A DNA stretch of 64,000 nucleotides from Motacilla alba alba (lineage: Eukaryota; Chordata; Aves; Passeriformes; Motacillidae). The notes under the pieces are model-generated. The model saw only the letters and a program-made list of their open reading frames with translations, ran no database searches and had not been told where the DNA came from. Position 1 is the first letter of the stretch. Each line of letters starts with the position of its first letter. Position numbers and translations under genes: made by a program. The stretch is from assembly GCF_015832195.1 (NCBI RefSeq), contig NC_052017.1:107606929-107670928 (forward strand), written 5' to 3'. Shown piece after piece: positions 21,401-33,889 of this stretch.

Positions 21401-24400
21401 AGAAAGGTCCAGCTGGATCCTAGGACTCTGCCTTATAATCCTTCTCTTGAGGGGTAATATCTAAGGCAGAGAAAATTTAGGATAAGTCTACATGATATTT
21501 TCCATCATGTTCTCACAGTCTCCAGGAATTTCACCTTAAGTATCTTGCCCTGTCACATATGGCAGTATTTGGTAGTTCTCAATAGATTCTCTGACATTTA
21601 TTAGTCCAGTTTCCTCTCTGAGCCACATTTTTTTAAACATCTGTTGTATCTTTTTGTGTAGGGTTCCATAGATCTGGTATGTGTTGAGTACATATTTCAG
21701 TGTTCATGATGGAATACAGAGATAAAATATTAACTGTCTCTCAGAATAGCTAAACAACAAAAGGAAAATAAAAGGGATTTTTTAACATCTTTAGAGATCT
21801 CTGGACTAGCAGCAGTATCATAACACCTGTAGCATCCTGTTTAAGGAATTTTATTTTGCCTGTCTTCCAGTCAGGAAATTTAGTAAATGCTTCTGCAGCT
21901 ATAAATGAATTTATAATCTTAAGCAAAAAAGTATCGTCTTCTTCACTAGTCATTTACTGGTACCAGATTACTCCTTTGGAAAGCCTCAAGGCATTTATAT
22001 TAAGCACAGCGTATTGAAAGTTTACTTGAGTCAAATTGATGGCTTACTTTTTATTTGCTCTTTGTAAATGAATGTACAGTCATTACAGAAATGTCCGTGT
22101 TATTAAAATGGACATTTAAATGAATGTTTATTTATTATTTATTTGTTTATTATTTTATTCATTTTATTAAAATAAACCAGTTAGGTGCAGAGAAATTATT
22201 CCATAGAAAAATTGGACTAAGTTGACTAAGCACAAAGTAGTCATAAGAGATTTGAAATCAGCCTGAATGTCTCCGTTTAGCATCATATGGAAAACTGATA
22301 AAATCATACACAAGCATCGAGTCCAACTCTTGTCCCAGATCTGGTACTGAAGGAACTTCATAAATTCTTGCTCTACATCCTGTGCCATATCAACATGCTA
22401 TTTTAGAATTTTTATGCATGTGTTTGTGTGTGTATATGGTGAAGTAATATCTGGGAGCAAGGGTTTGGCACAAACTGACAAGTTAGCTGTTGAGTAACTA
22501 CTCACAGATAACTAGATGCTCTTGAAAGTCTTCTGGTTATATTTATAGATTATTGGCCCAAAGACACCATTACAGCATCTTGAGCATTGGAGGCTGTGGA
22601 ACTGCTTAAGTTATTATTAGACAAAAGAAAGCAAATAACTTCTGAAAGGAGATTAAAAGAAATTCAGAGAGTGTTCCACCTTCAGTTTAAAAGCTCTCAT
22701 TATAGAGAGTCTACACAGACCTTTGCAAATTATTTCAAACAATGTTTGAATATATTATGTTTTCAGTCAAACCAACACTTTCTCTAATCCTAAATTTGTT
22801 CAGCATTTACTTCTATTTTTTTGTCTTGTTATTTCATTGCCCAAAAAATGGCAGAATATTTCACACACAAATACTGTGTTGAATTAAGACTGGGAATGGA
22901 GGGAAATAAATGCTCTTTTTGGTTTAAAAAGATGAAGGATTTTTCTAAAAATACAACCACACTAGGTAATTTATAGAAAGGTGTTAGAAACTGTAAACAT
23001 GGTATATTTATGATTGTGATTATAGTGTTCAACAGTAAGAAGAAACATACATTTACCTTCTTCATAAGTATTTAGTACCTTATCATACAGCATGAGGCAG
23101 ACTACCTCACAATGGTACACTGTCTGTCACTCATTCTACTCTCAGGTGAAGAAAGTTCCTCTGGGAACATGAACTTCCTTCCCTAACTTCAGGGCAATTA
23201 ATTAAACTCAGCTTCAGAAAATATTTTTTCTGAACCTGAAGTACATAGGGGTAAGGCTAGCTTATCTGCATTATCTCTACATTGAAGATTTCAGATAAGA
23301 GCATAAAAATCAGCTGTAGATGTGAAAAAACCTTGACCACTCTTGGAGAAAGGTTAAGATATAAAATTTTAACTAAGCTTGATTTTGGACTTCGGTGGTC
23401 TTTGAGTTAATTAATTAAAAGCAGAAACAGATCAAAGTTAGATATTAATATTAATACCTAATCAGAAAGAACTTACTTCGGTCATCGTACAAAGGTGAAC
23501 TGGGGAGACCTTTACTAAAACATGTGACTTGGCCTTCAGGCCCTTCTACAGCACTTCTACCATCGTTGCTGGCTGAGAGAAGGAGTGCCTTTCAGGCTCT
23601 TTTAGAACATCAGCAGCATTTACATGCTATTATTACTTCATGCCCTGCTTTTGCAATGATCCCCTTCTTCATTAGGAATGCTCTGCAGTATTGAACCTCT
23701 ACCAGCTACACAGTGATAATAGCCTCAGCTTGGAGTGGCATGAAAATAGATGACCTCTAGTATCAGTGATTACAATGAACACATGCATAGTTTGAAATTA
23801 CTCCCATCATATTTCACCTCCTATTACATACATTGAAATTGGAACAGGCTCAGGACAGCAATGTTTATGTAATCAAACTACATGAATAGAAATAGAGTGC
23901 AGAATTGAATTCAGGAAATGTTGGCAGGCATCCTCAAACCTCACCTATCTTTGTATGTCCTTTGTCCTTAGAGACATATGAGATTGGATGCCTGTCGTTC
24001 GCTGTTGAGAGTATTTATCTGCACAGCTGATGATAAGCCATAATTTTCACGGCTAAGACAATCTGAACCACAACACTCTTTTGCATATCATTTTCAAAAA
24101 ACTGCCTATTATTTTCTCTCCTAAGAATTCTACTTGTTATTTAGTACTGAGGTCTGTGTGTATCAAAACTATTTTTCAGTAAATTATTTCATTTAAAATT
24201 TAGATAAATTGGATTTTACTGTAAATTTAATTTCAAATCTACTTATATTTATGCAGTAGTTGTAGATTATTAGGTTCACAGTAGGTGGTCTACAGTAAAT
24301 CAGAGAAATAAGACGCAATTGTTTCATGGATTTATATTGTTTTCTTTATGCCGCCATTACATTTTGGTTTTTAGCAATAAACATTAGATAGTTTCAGCAA

Positions 24401-25379
24401 GGAAAGCATATCCAAGGAAGACTGGGAAGTTGAGCTTGAGGCATTTTCAAAGGATGATTCCTTGGTGAGAGATTTGAAGGAACAAAGATATAAAGAAATG
24501 TCATGAGCACCTGGAAAACAGGCAGATCTAAGGGACAGAAAAATCTCTACCTAATTGTAGGTTATTTGAGAATTGGGCAGTTGCTTCACAGAGGTGAGGC
24601 ACAGCCAGAGAAGGGGATTGTAACTTAGAGAACATGGCCCTCTGTTTACCTCTGCTCAAAAGTCTTTGTTCCTTGCTCATCCTTTCACTGTCTCATTGCT
24701 CAGTGAAGAACAGAGCTGTAGATAATTAGTATGTATTAGCCACAGTGTATGGGTTATATGCTTTCTTAAAAGATGGTTTTGTTTGAGGAATGGTGCTCAT
24801 TTAATCTGAAGTATACAGTTTTTAAACCTGCCACATTCAAGCACTTGAATTAATTGTGTCTCAGCTTAACAAAGAAATGCTGTTTGATGCTTCATAAACA
24901 TACCCAATACAAGAGAGTTTTCAAAAGAAGTTACTTCCTTGTGAGGGTTTTGTATGTGTCCCAAGAGGTCATAGTCATTCTGTGTGTCTATGTCTGTGCC
25001 TGTGTTTGTGTGTGTGTGTTTAACCACTTAAAAAAAAAAATTAAAAAGGCAGCTGCTGTCTTTATAATATCAGCCTTAGTGCTACCCTTTGAAATAAAAC
25101 TTGTGTTTATTGAATACAGCTTATTTTGAGCACTAAGATGCATAGACACATATTTGAGCTAAAAAATATCCTAGTCATATGTAGTGGCCATAAACACTCC
25201 TTTACTCTCAGTCTCTACATGTTCACCCTTCCTTGTATGAAATAGGAATTAATCCTCTCTTCTCTTGTGTGATTGCTGGGGGTTTCTCACTTCTTCTGAC
25301 CCACAAGGTCTGTCAGGTCACCTTTTGAAACAACAATGAATCTTTTTAAGTAACAGTCCGCCTTCCTTTAAAAATCCCA
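18401..25379. other. AT-rich non-coding DNA, no gene recognised
   Basis: No exon, RNA gene or nameable repeat. It contains scattered poly-T tracts (for example near 20402-20418) and a very AT-rich segment of TTATTTATTATTT-like words near 22120-22180. Confidence 0.55.
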
Positions 25380-25540
25380 TCTGCTGTCTGATGCTAGATG
25401 GCATTCTACTGTCTTTATGATTTGCATAAAGGATTCTGCTGTCATGACAATTTTAAGCTGGCATAACTGTGCTAACATTAATGGAGTTGCTCCTGGTTTA
25501 TGCTTGAGTAAGTAACAATAGACATAGACCCAGTTTATTT
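25380..25540. repeat. Possible ancient amniote palindromic interspersed repeat
   Basis: Phrases such as GATTCTGCTGTCATGAC, TTAATGGAGTTGCTCCTGG and GGTTTATGCTTGAGTAAG resemble an old inverted repeat common in reptile and bird genomes, built of AATGGAGTTACTCC- and TTTACACCAGTGTAA-like words. GGAGTTGCTCC is itself palindromic apart from its centre. Family and limits are uncertain and the recognition rests on memory. Confidence 0.35.
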
Positions 25541-28500
25541 AACAGACAAGTAAAACAGAGGGCAGTTTATACTATTGTTTTTATCAAATGAGAATTTGAG
25601 TGGTCAAACCAGGATTATTTCATTATTATATGGCAATTTTAGACCAATGTAACTAATTTGAATCTAAAGTTATCACCTTCCTTAGAAGTAACTCAATGAA
25701 CTGAAGAATCAAACCTCAAGTTTATAGTTCAGATTTATTAAGTGTACTCAGAAATCAAACAGAAGATGAACGACCATTTAAAAATAACATAACTGCATTT
25801 AAAACAGTGGAACTTTTTCTGTGAAACTAAGTAAAACAGATTCCAAAAAAGAGTTTTGTATTTTTGATTAGACACATGATATGCGTCTAATATGAACATT
25901 TAAAGTATACAGAAGGAATTTTTTTTAAATTCTATACTGTAAGGATTTTTTGGTATCAGGAAAAATGTCATTGTAATTCACACAGACAGAATTTCTCCAG
26001 AGCTTTCTTGCAGAGACATCTAGTTAGTGCAAAATACAAACTGTTTTGCTCATCCAGATATTAGAAATCGCCAAGAAGGTTTTTGTTTGTTTTTTTTTTT
26101 TTACTAATACTGTGATGCTTGATATGAAGTTTGGGTTTGATTGAAGATTATTAAAGGAAATGAAAATACCTCCAACATAAGGGGTACATGAAAAGAAACG
26201 AAAGAGTAACAAAATAGACTCAATTTTCTTCTGTTAACTGATACAGAGATAGAGCAGGAGATAACCACAGCAACAGCAAAAACTTATCAGAACTATTCCT
26301 TGAATTCTCTGTAACTGCATATGAAAATCCCCAGACTGCTTTAAGGTTTCAAAGCAGGCAATGCCAGTGAAGGTTAGAGATTTCTGGGAAAATATCTCTG
26401 TGTGGTGTACTGGCATTAAGAAGCTATCTAACAAAGACAAGCTGATGCAGCATGTTCCAATTACTGAGAACTGTTATAAGGATTGTTTGCAAAGCTCTTA
26501 GATTTCTTGATAAATAAGAGACACATAGTGCTATGTTTTATTGTTATGGTTAATGACAGTGATTTCTTGGCACGACAGCCAGGGAGATATGAAGACAAAC
26601 TGAACTCTATACAATAACTGGGTTTTTTTCCTAGTGCTGGCATTTTGAACTATCTCAGATTTTTTATAGGCAGAATCAAATGAAACAGCTTCTGAATTAT
26701 CAGTATATTTTGACCAAGGTGCAGCTTCCAAAAATGATGGGCATTTCTTATGGCAAGAGTTAGTGTGGTTTAAGGAAAATTTCTTTACTGCTTGGATATT
26801 TAACTCTCTTGCTTGCTCAAATCGTATTCTGGTATGAAAATTTCTTCAACTGTCAGGAAAAGCAGAGAGAATTTCTGCCTACTGCCTAAGTAGAACAAAT
26901 TTTTTGTGTCTGGAATCAGTGACATTTGGGTCAGCTCAAAACAGTCTGATCTGACCTCAGTCCTGTTTAGGCCAAGTTTGAATGTACCGATTTCCATACA
27001 CCATCCAGAAGGGACATCTGCCTAGCAATGGCTGTTAAATAGAGCACTGAAAATGAATATCAGTGTAAAGATTTCTCCTTAACTAGTTGCTTTTTATTTT
27101 CCTTTAGCTGCTCCTTATTCTTCCAGATGCTTTGCTCCTGCCTCTGCATTCAGTGCCCTGAATGCTGTTTAGACTTGTTCAACTATGTGTTTGTTATTGT
27201 CTTTTGACTTCTGAAGAAATTCTATTAAGATGGACAGTATGGAAATAAATAAAATAGGATTCTGAAGGCTACATCTGAAAATCCTCTTATGGATTATGGG
27301 TTCTTATTTCTTAAACACAATAGCTGAGATTCTGCACTGTGTGTTGCTAAAAAAAAAGCCACGTCACAGCCTTGGGGGACAAAAGAAAGCCACAATGATG
27401 TTAAGCTTGTCTTACTGTTTTCTCTGGGTTAGATATTGGTCATGCTAGTATTTCATAAAGCCTCAGGAGACAAGTAGCATTTCTGTCTGGCTGGCTGGAT
27501 GTGGTACCACACAGAACTTTTGCTGCCTCACATAACCTAGTCCTGGTTTCAATCCATGTTCTCACCCTCAGAAAGCTGTTAATATCAAGTGTGTAAAAGT
27601 ATTACTTTTTTTTTCTGAGCTAAAATTAGCCTTTGTAAAGAAACCTGGAAAATTAGAGAATACATAGACCATGCTGACATTCTGTCTGACAAAAAAGAGA
27701 AATTTGGGATAAAAATTTTACTTATTTTTTTTAAAGAAAGGGCTATTTGTTAGTGCAGGGTTTTTTTATATTATGTTTAGCTCCTCTGTTCTCAATATAT
27801 TTAGGATCTATAGACCTTTAAGAGTTCCTTGATTTCATTTTTTTGGCACAGCCCTTCTGCACAGACTGATTTGATTCAGCAAAACTAAACCGTTGACCCA
27901 CCCAACAGATAAAAGCTTAAACAAATAAATGGACCTTATATTATAACTTGAAGGAAGCAGGTGTAGTCAAACTTCAGAAAAGTAGATTATAGTGATGAAC
28001 GTTCTTCAGAAACATCATAAAATTCCAATAGAAATAAATAAATATAGAAACTGTCTGTCAGAGAAACCCAATTTATCTGTTTATCTATCTGTAGTAAAAA
28101 AGCTTTTAAAGAAATGAAAAAAGTTAGCTCATAAACGGCAAAAAATTCTACCGACTTCCAATTTGTAATGAATTTTCTTTCCTGTGGAATGTGTGTCTAT
28201 CGGGTACCAGTCATTAAAAAAAAGTGGGAAAGAAGACAGTTAAAACTGGTGGATAACAGTTGACTAAATAACTCCCATCATTAAACTCAAATAATATTAA
28301 ATTAACAGAAGTAAAATATTATTATATTTAAAAAGTGTATTGAGCTTCACATGTGTTTGTATATATTCAAAGATCCAGTTTTGTCCTGAAAACACTGAAA
28401 CTGATAAATCAAGTCCAGCAAGAAAGCGATGATATTTCTTTGATCACCTATGAAAGACTTGATCAGAACCAGAATACTGTGATTTTTTAATTGGTTAGAT

Positions 28501-31148
28501 GATGTTTCACAGATAATTGACTTACTGAACATCTGTCATTATTTACTCAGCCAATAAAGACAAACCGATAAAAACAGTTTCAAAGAGTTCCCAACTACAC
28601 ACATTTATGATAGAATTAGGGGCTTTTGCACACTCATGTAGCTACTTCCTTGGTTTCTTTCCAAAACAGAAATTTGGGAAAGCTGACAAAACCTAATAAT
28701 AAAGAATAAAGAACTTTCCCTTCTCATTTTACACGGTTAATTCCTTTCAGGAATGTTAACTACCTGCCTAAAATTTATTAAGCCTTATTCCCCAGCTAAT
28801 TTTCAGCTGATATGCATTACTTCTTCAATGCAGATATAAGCTCAGTTTAAAGGATCCTTTAAACAGCCAAACTATACAGATATTTATAGTGTGAAACTAA
28901 TGCAAACCAGCAAAATATACCAGGTTTTCTGCACTACCACTGAACTGTAAAACAGATCTGTTTATTTACATTTTCTAAATATTTGGAGACTCTGCTGATA
29001 TCTACAGGAAAATACAGTCAGGAACCTAGACAATGAAGATCCTACCTTGAAGAATTGAAAACCTTGATGAGTAAATATACTTATTATTATGTATTTTTGA
29101 AAGCCGAAAGTATTCAAACTTCTTTCTCATTACATTGTGTTCCTCTGTTTTTTATTTTTTGTTTGCTCTCCAAGGCTATTGACAATGAATGCAAGAATAA
29201 GAGTCTCAGTTTATTTATTTTCACCTTTCTTTTACAATTAAGTTTCTGTTAGTAGTGCCTCCTCTAGTTTTGTTGTTTTTGTTTTTGGTTTTTTTTTTTG
29301 TTTTTTTTTTTATCACAGGCAAGTTATTTATTTTTACAGTACTTGTGCATTTCATTATTTTCCATGAAAGTAAAACCAAGGGCATGAACTCAGGATGCTC
29401 TACTTCACCCTCAAAATTATATTCTTGACTCTTTTGCTGCCAGTGGCTTTGAGAAATTTATTATTAATTTTATTTGTTATTTTTACTATTCTCTAATACA
29501 TGTGATGTCCTTTGCAGTGCTAGTTAAACAAGTAAACAAACAAATCTCAAACATCTTTTCTCCTGTTTCTTACCCTGGGCCTCTTCTATAGTCTCATAAT
29601 TGCTTCTTCCCTGTATAACTAATGTGCTAAAGTGCAAAGTCACAGAAATGGGCAAACTATGCCAGTAGCTATGTTTCCAATCAAATCAGATGAAGGCTGC
29701 TGTGTTCATACCCAACACCCTGATGACTCAGAAATGAAGCGTTTACTTCAAACAATGTTCTTCAAGAATCTTTTCCATATTAGATCCTGAAAGAATTTAA
29801 TTTCAGATATATCATGCTTTCAACTACTTAAAAAGAGCCTTCCAGGACACTTTTCTCACTCCTTTAGAAGAAAATATATTTTCCATGGAAGAGGGATTGG
29901 GAATAGGCTTGTTTCTCTTACACAGTGCATAAACACACACTCAAAAATTTTTATTCCTGAGTTTTTCATACTTCAGAATGCCAATAATGTGAATGCTAGT
30001 AGTGTTTCTTGCTTTATATTGCCAGTGATACCTACTTTGTATTTGGGAATAATAAGGAATATGAAGCATTTGGTCTTCTTTAGATCATGAATGCACAATT
30101 AATCAAAATACAAAATAACAGCACAGGACAGGAAGCATAATCTCTAGTCTGAATGTTTTTCTTAAAGAAGATGATGTTAAGTGCTAATTATGGCACATCT
30201 GCTCATACTCTATGGTGCTAGCCTGAGTAAGAAGTCCAAAGAAAATCAAAAAGTAGTGGAATTACATACTACTGTTACATACTATCACTGAGTAAAATAG
30301 CAGAATCTGGTCCTTATGTTTTTAAAATATTTGTCTCACTACAGGGTAAACATTTATCAAACTACCTTATTAGTCCAGCTCTTTTAACCTGAGATTTATA
30401 TCTTGTACATGCCAATTATTCCATTTCATTTTATCCTCAATGGAAATTCTGATGGTTTATAAATTATTATATATATTACTGAAAATCCATCTGAGCACAA
30501 CAGTTTTATAATTCAAACACTCTGCATGGCAGGTGTGATATTTAATAAACTTTCTTGGATTCTATGATAATGATCTATGCTTTTTACTCTGAATCTAAAA
30601 AGGAATAAAAACACATATTCAGACTACAAGAGACATCTTTTATTGTTACTATAAATACCCTGTTGTCTTTGTATTAAGGAAATGGTGCCCAGCTCCAAAA
30701 CATCTCAAAACGTTTGCTCTCCTAAATAAATCAATGAGACTTTTCCACCTCACTTTATTTGTCACCACATAAATATCACACACCCCAGACCCTCTTTTCA
30801 CTAACATGGCTCTAGCAGATAGTGTACCTAATATTTATTTTATATTATAACCATACAAAGCATAAAATATATGAAACCTTCCCACTGAGTCTTGCTTCCT
30901 GTACGAAGAACAGTGGTGTACAGCATGTGGAGATAATAAGCATAATAAAGTCTACATTTCAGAAAATTATTTAGAAGTTTCAGTTTATTAACATTGCTTC
31001 ATACAGAGAAAAAAGTCTTCTTAGGATGGGTTGGGACAAACTGGAAAGGAGATGAGTTTCTAGCATAGAGACATTTATTTGCATTTTAAAAAAGTAATTT
31101 AGCCCAGCACTCAGTAGTGTAGACACAGAGTATAAGCAATCGGTTCCT
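25541..31148. other. AT-rich non-coding DNA, no gene recognised
   Basis: No supportable gene or repeat apart from short homopolymer tracts, such as T-rich runs near 26090 and 29270-29310. Open frames are all under 70 codons and unrelated to known proteins. Confidence 0.55.
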
Positions 31149-31276
31149 AAACAAAAGCAAACAAAACAAAAAAAGAAAAAAAAAACAAACCAAAAAAACA
31201 AACAAACAAACAAAAAACCCCAAAACAAAACCAAAACAAAAAAAAAAACTCCAAAAAACCCAAGCAAAAACCAAAC
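31149..31276 (+). repeat. A/C-rich low-complexity tract
   Basis: About 128 bp of AAAC/CAAA words, with a clean (CAAA)n core near 31197-31214. Like the tract at 13.8 kb it is nearly free of G and T on the + strand. It creates artificial F/L/V/C-rich open frames on the minus strand, which I do not call as genes. Confidence 0.75.
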
Positions 31277-33723
31277 AGAATAGAGAAGATCCTGACCTAG
31301 TGCAATATACAGACTGCATGTCAAAATATTCACCCTCAAATTTTAAGTCACTCTTGTTACTTTAACTGCCTTTTTGCTTACAGTTTACCTTTGATGTTAC
31401 AGATACCTACTGTAACATAAACACAACATCAAATATAATAACAACAATAAAAGGAAGGAGTGTGTTCATGTGGGAATGTAAAAACCACGTGGCAACATGT
31501 TCAGAAAGGACGCAGTGAAAAAACATTTGGAGATATGTGCAAGCTAGGGAAGTACCAGTGAATGTGTTGATGGTGGAAATACCTAAAAAAAATGTTAAGC
31601 AGGTAAATATGAGACTGTTGAAAACAAGACAGGTTGCAAGTACGCCTGGTTCATCATAACCAAAGTTTCCCCCTTTTCTGGATTTTAATAGCATTTAATT
31701 ATGTTTCAATTAGATCAAATAAGAGATGGGATTTTTAAATTGTCATATTCTATCATGTTATAGACCACTTGGAGCCATTAAGGCCTATATGAGTTCAATA
31801 ATACCCATTCTGAAACTCAGCAAATAAATATTTATAAATGATAAAGAAACATTCCTCCTTGGAGCCTATCAATAATTCATATTTTAGAAGTCCTTAAATA
31901 TATGATAAACCATAATGGCTCCAATGGAACAGTCAACTCTCATAAACTTCTAGAAGGATTTTTTTTTTCTTATTTCATGTAAGTCTTCATTGCAATTCTC
32001 TAGCAGAGGAACCCTGCATTAAAATAGCTCTGTAAAAGTGATACAATGGATGTGCTTGGTTTATAGTAATACTCTTTGTGGCTAGGGATAAGTTGCTATT
32101 TGTGGTAAGCACTATGGGTTTTTTATGCTTTTTATGCAGTATTACAAATACAAAGTGCTTAGCAATTCCCTTTATTCCTAATAATAATTATTCTTTGTTG
32201 CCTTGCAGCTGCATTGAAGAGGTCCCCAGTGCATTAAATACCATAGAAAATGTTGAAAAACTTAACACACATACAAAAGTTTTGTTGTTTAAACAGAACA
32301 ATATAAACCCAATGAGCTGCATGGCATTGTAACATTAAATGGGCATAAAAATGCTTAGAGAAAGCTATTTTAATCCTGTACAAAAACAATTATGTATGCT
32401 AATTTCACTCCTCCCTTAAGCAGTTATACCTGGGCAAAGTCTACTTGTGGACAAGGACTGAGAGGTGTTTCCCATGCTGTTTACAATTTTGCCAAGTAAG
32501 ACAAACATAAGGTAAAGCCAAGAAAATGAGAGACTCATGAGGAGGTGAAATGACTTTCACATATTAACGCAGCAGGTTAATAATGACAGCCATGAATCTT
32601 TAATAACCAGGGAAAATATGTGAGATCCTTGCTGCCATGTATGCATCATCCCCCTCTTACACTGTTCACTTAACAACATGCAGTGAATTAATGATCTTCA
32701 GCCTTTAACTCTGCATTTTCCTTCTATACTAATGATTTAAGCTGACTTAATGAAGCACGATGCTGTGATACTTCCTTCGCATCTATATCCAGTGTCACTA
32801 GAGAATAATTCAGGTGAGGAGACCCCCTCATGAAGATCAGGGCAGCAACGGCACTGAATCATAACCAGAGGGAAAAATGTTTTTATTATGAGGCACTGCC
32901 TAAAGTTCATGTCTGATTTTTTCTCTTTAGAAAGCTTCTAGTAGAATGACACCTCTCAAGATGTCTCTATGTGACAGATGTAGTTGCTATTAGATTTTAT
33001 TTAATAAAGAAATTACTAAAACAATGAAGTAAAATCTAAACTGTTGGATGTACTCAGTGTAGGAGAGGATTAAAACATTTCTCTTAATTTACTTTAGTAG
33101 CAGACTGGGATTTTGCCAGCTTTGGGAAGTTCTTCCATATTCAACCAGTATTAACAAATTTTACTTTAGGTAGTGAAGGGAAAGCATACACATACACTGA
33201 AGGAAAAGCCAACATGTTTGCTTAGAGGAAGGATGAAATCTTTGTTCACAGGGCTCAACAGGTCAGTAAATTGGTGACAGAACAATTTGCATGTAGCCAG
33301 TCTCCTTACTTCGAAATTCTTCCAGGCTTCTCTTCCACATCTGCCAGTGTGCCTGCAGGAGGAAGCACCAGAGAAGCACTAGAAGCACTTAATTTTTTTT
33401 CCTACCAAAAAGATTTTTTTTTTTTAAATAGCAATCAGCTCAGCCACAGGAACTTTGAGCTCTCAGAGCACCAGTGGTCCTTGTTTTTTTCTGACCACCT
33501 CTCCCAGTACCTTCACCCCTGTGACCCCTGTACAGAAGCCCCACAGTACCTCCGGCCTGAGCTCACAGACTCAGCAGAGTTAAGATGTGGGCAAGTGGGG
33601 ACCAGTGGAGACCCAGGCTCCTGCTTTCCTGCCTGCTGGTCACTGGGCTGGCAATGGGTTCTGCTATTGCCAGAAGCCCTGCCCTGCTACTTCTGTTCAT
33701 GGACCAGAAGTACATGAAAAAAC
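31277..33723. other. Non-coding DNA with one GC-richer end, no gene recognised
   Basis: Mostly AT-rich. From about 33270 the sequence becomes GC-richer, and a 148-codon + strand frame (33271-33717) opens there, but its translation is compositionally odd and matches no family I know. It also runs into a tandem duplication. I treat it as chance. Confidence 0.5.
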
Positions 33724-33889
33724 CTGCTGGTTTTTGAGGCAGCATCAGCCCTGTTTATCCTGTGGTCACCCTTGGCTCTAGCTTGTCTTCCCTCAAAAAG
33801 CTACATGATGCTGCTGGTTTTGGAGGCAGCATCAGCCCTGTTTGTCCTGTGGTCACCCTTGGCTCTAGCTTGTCTTCCCTCAAAAAGCT
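33724..33889 (+). repeat. Tandem duplication, 87-bp period, two copies
   Basis: The first copy is 33724-33802 and the second 33811-33889. Each is 79 bp, separated by 8 bp, giving an offset of 87. They begin CTGCTGGTTTT and end CTCAAAAAGCT. I see two substitutions (33733/33820 region and A versus G in CTGTTTRTCC), so the duplication is recent relative to the background. Confidence 0.85.

Noticed and set aside
30980..31339. 119-codon hydrophobic minus-strand frame
   Set aside because: Same cause: the (CAAA)n-like tract at 31149-31276.
33271..33717. 148-codon + strand frame, the longest outside the LTRs
   Set aside because: No family similarity, stretches of poly-F coding from T-runs, and overlapping frames on the other strand. 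No codon bias or splice evidence.
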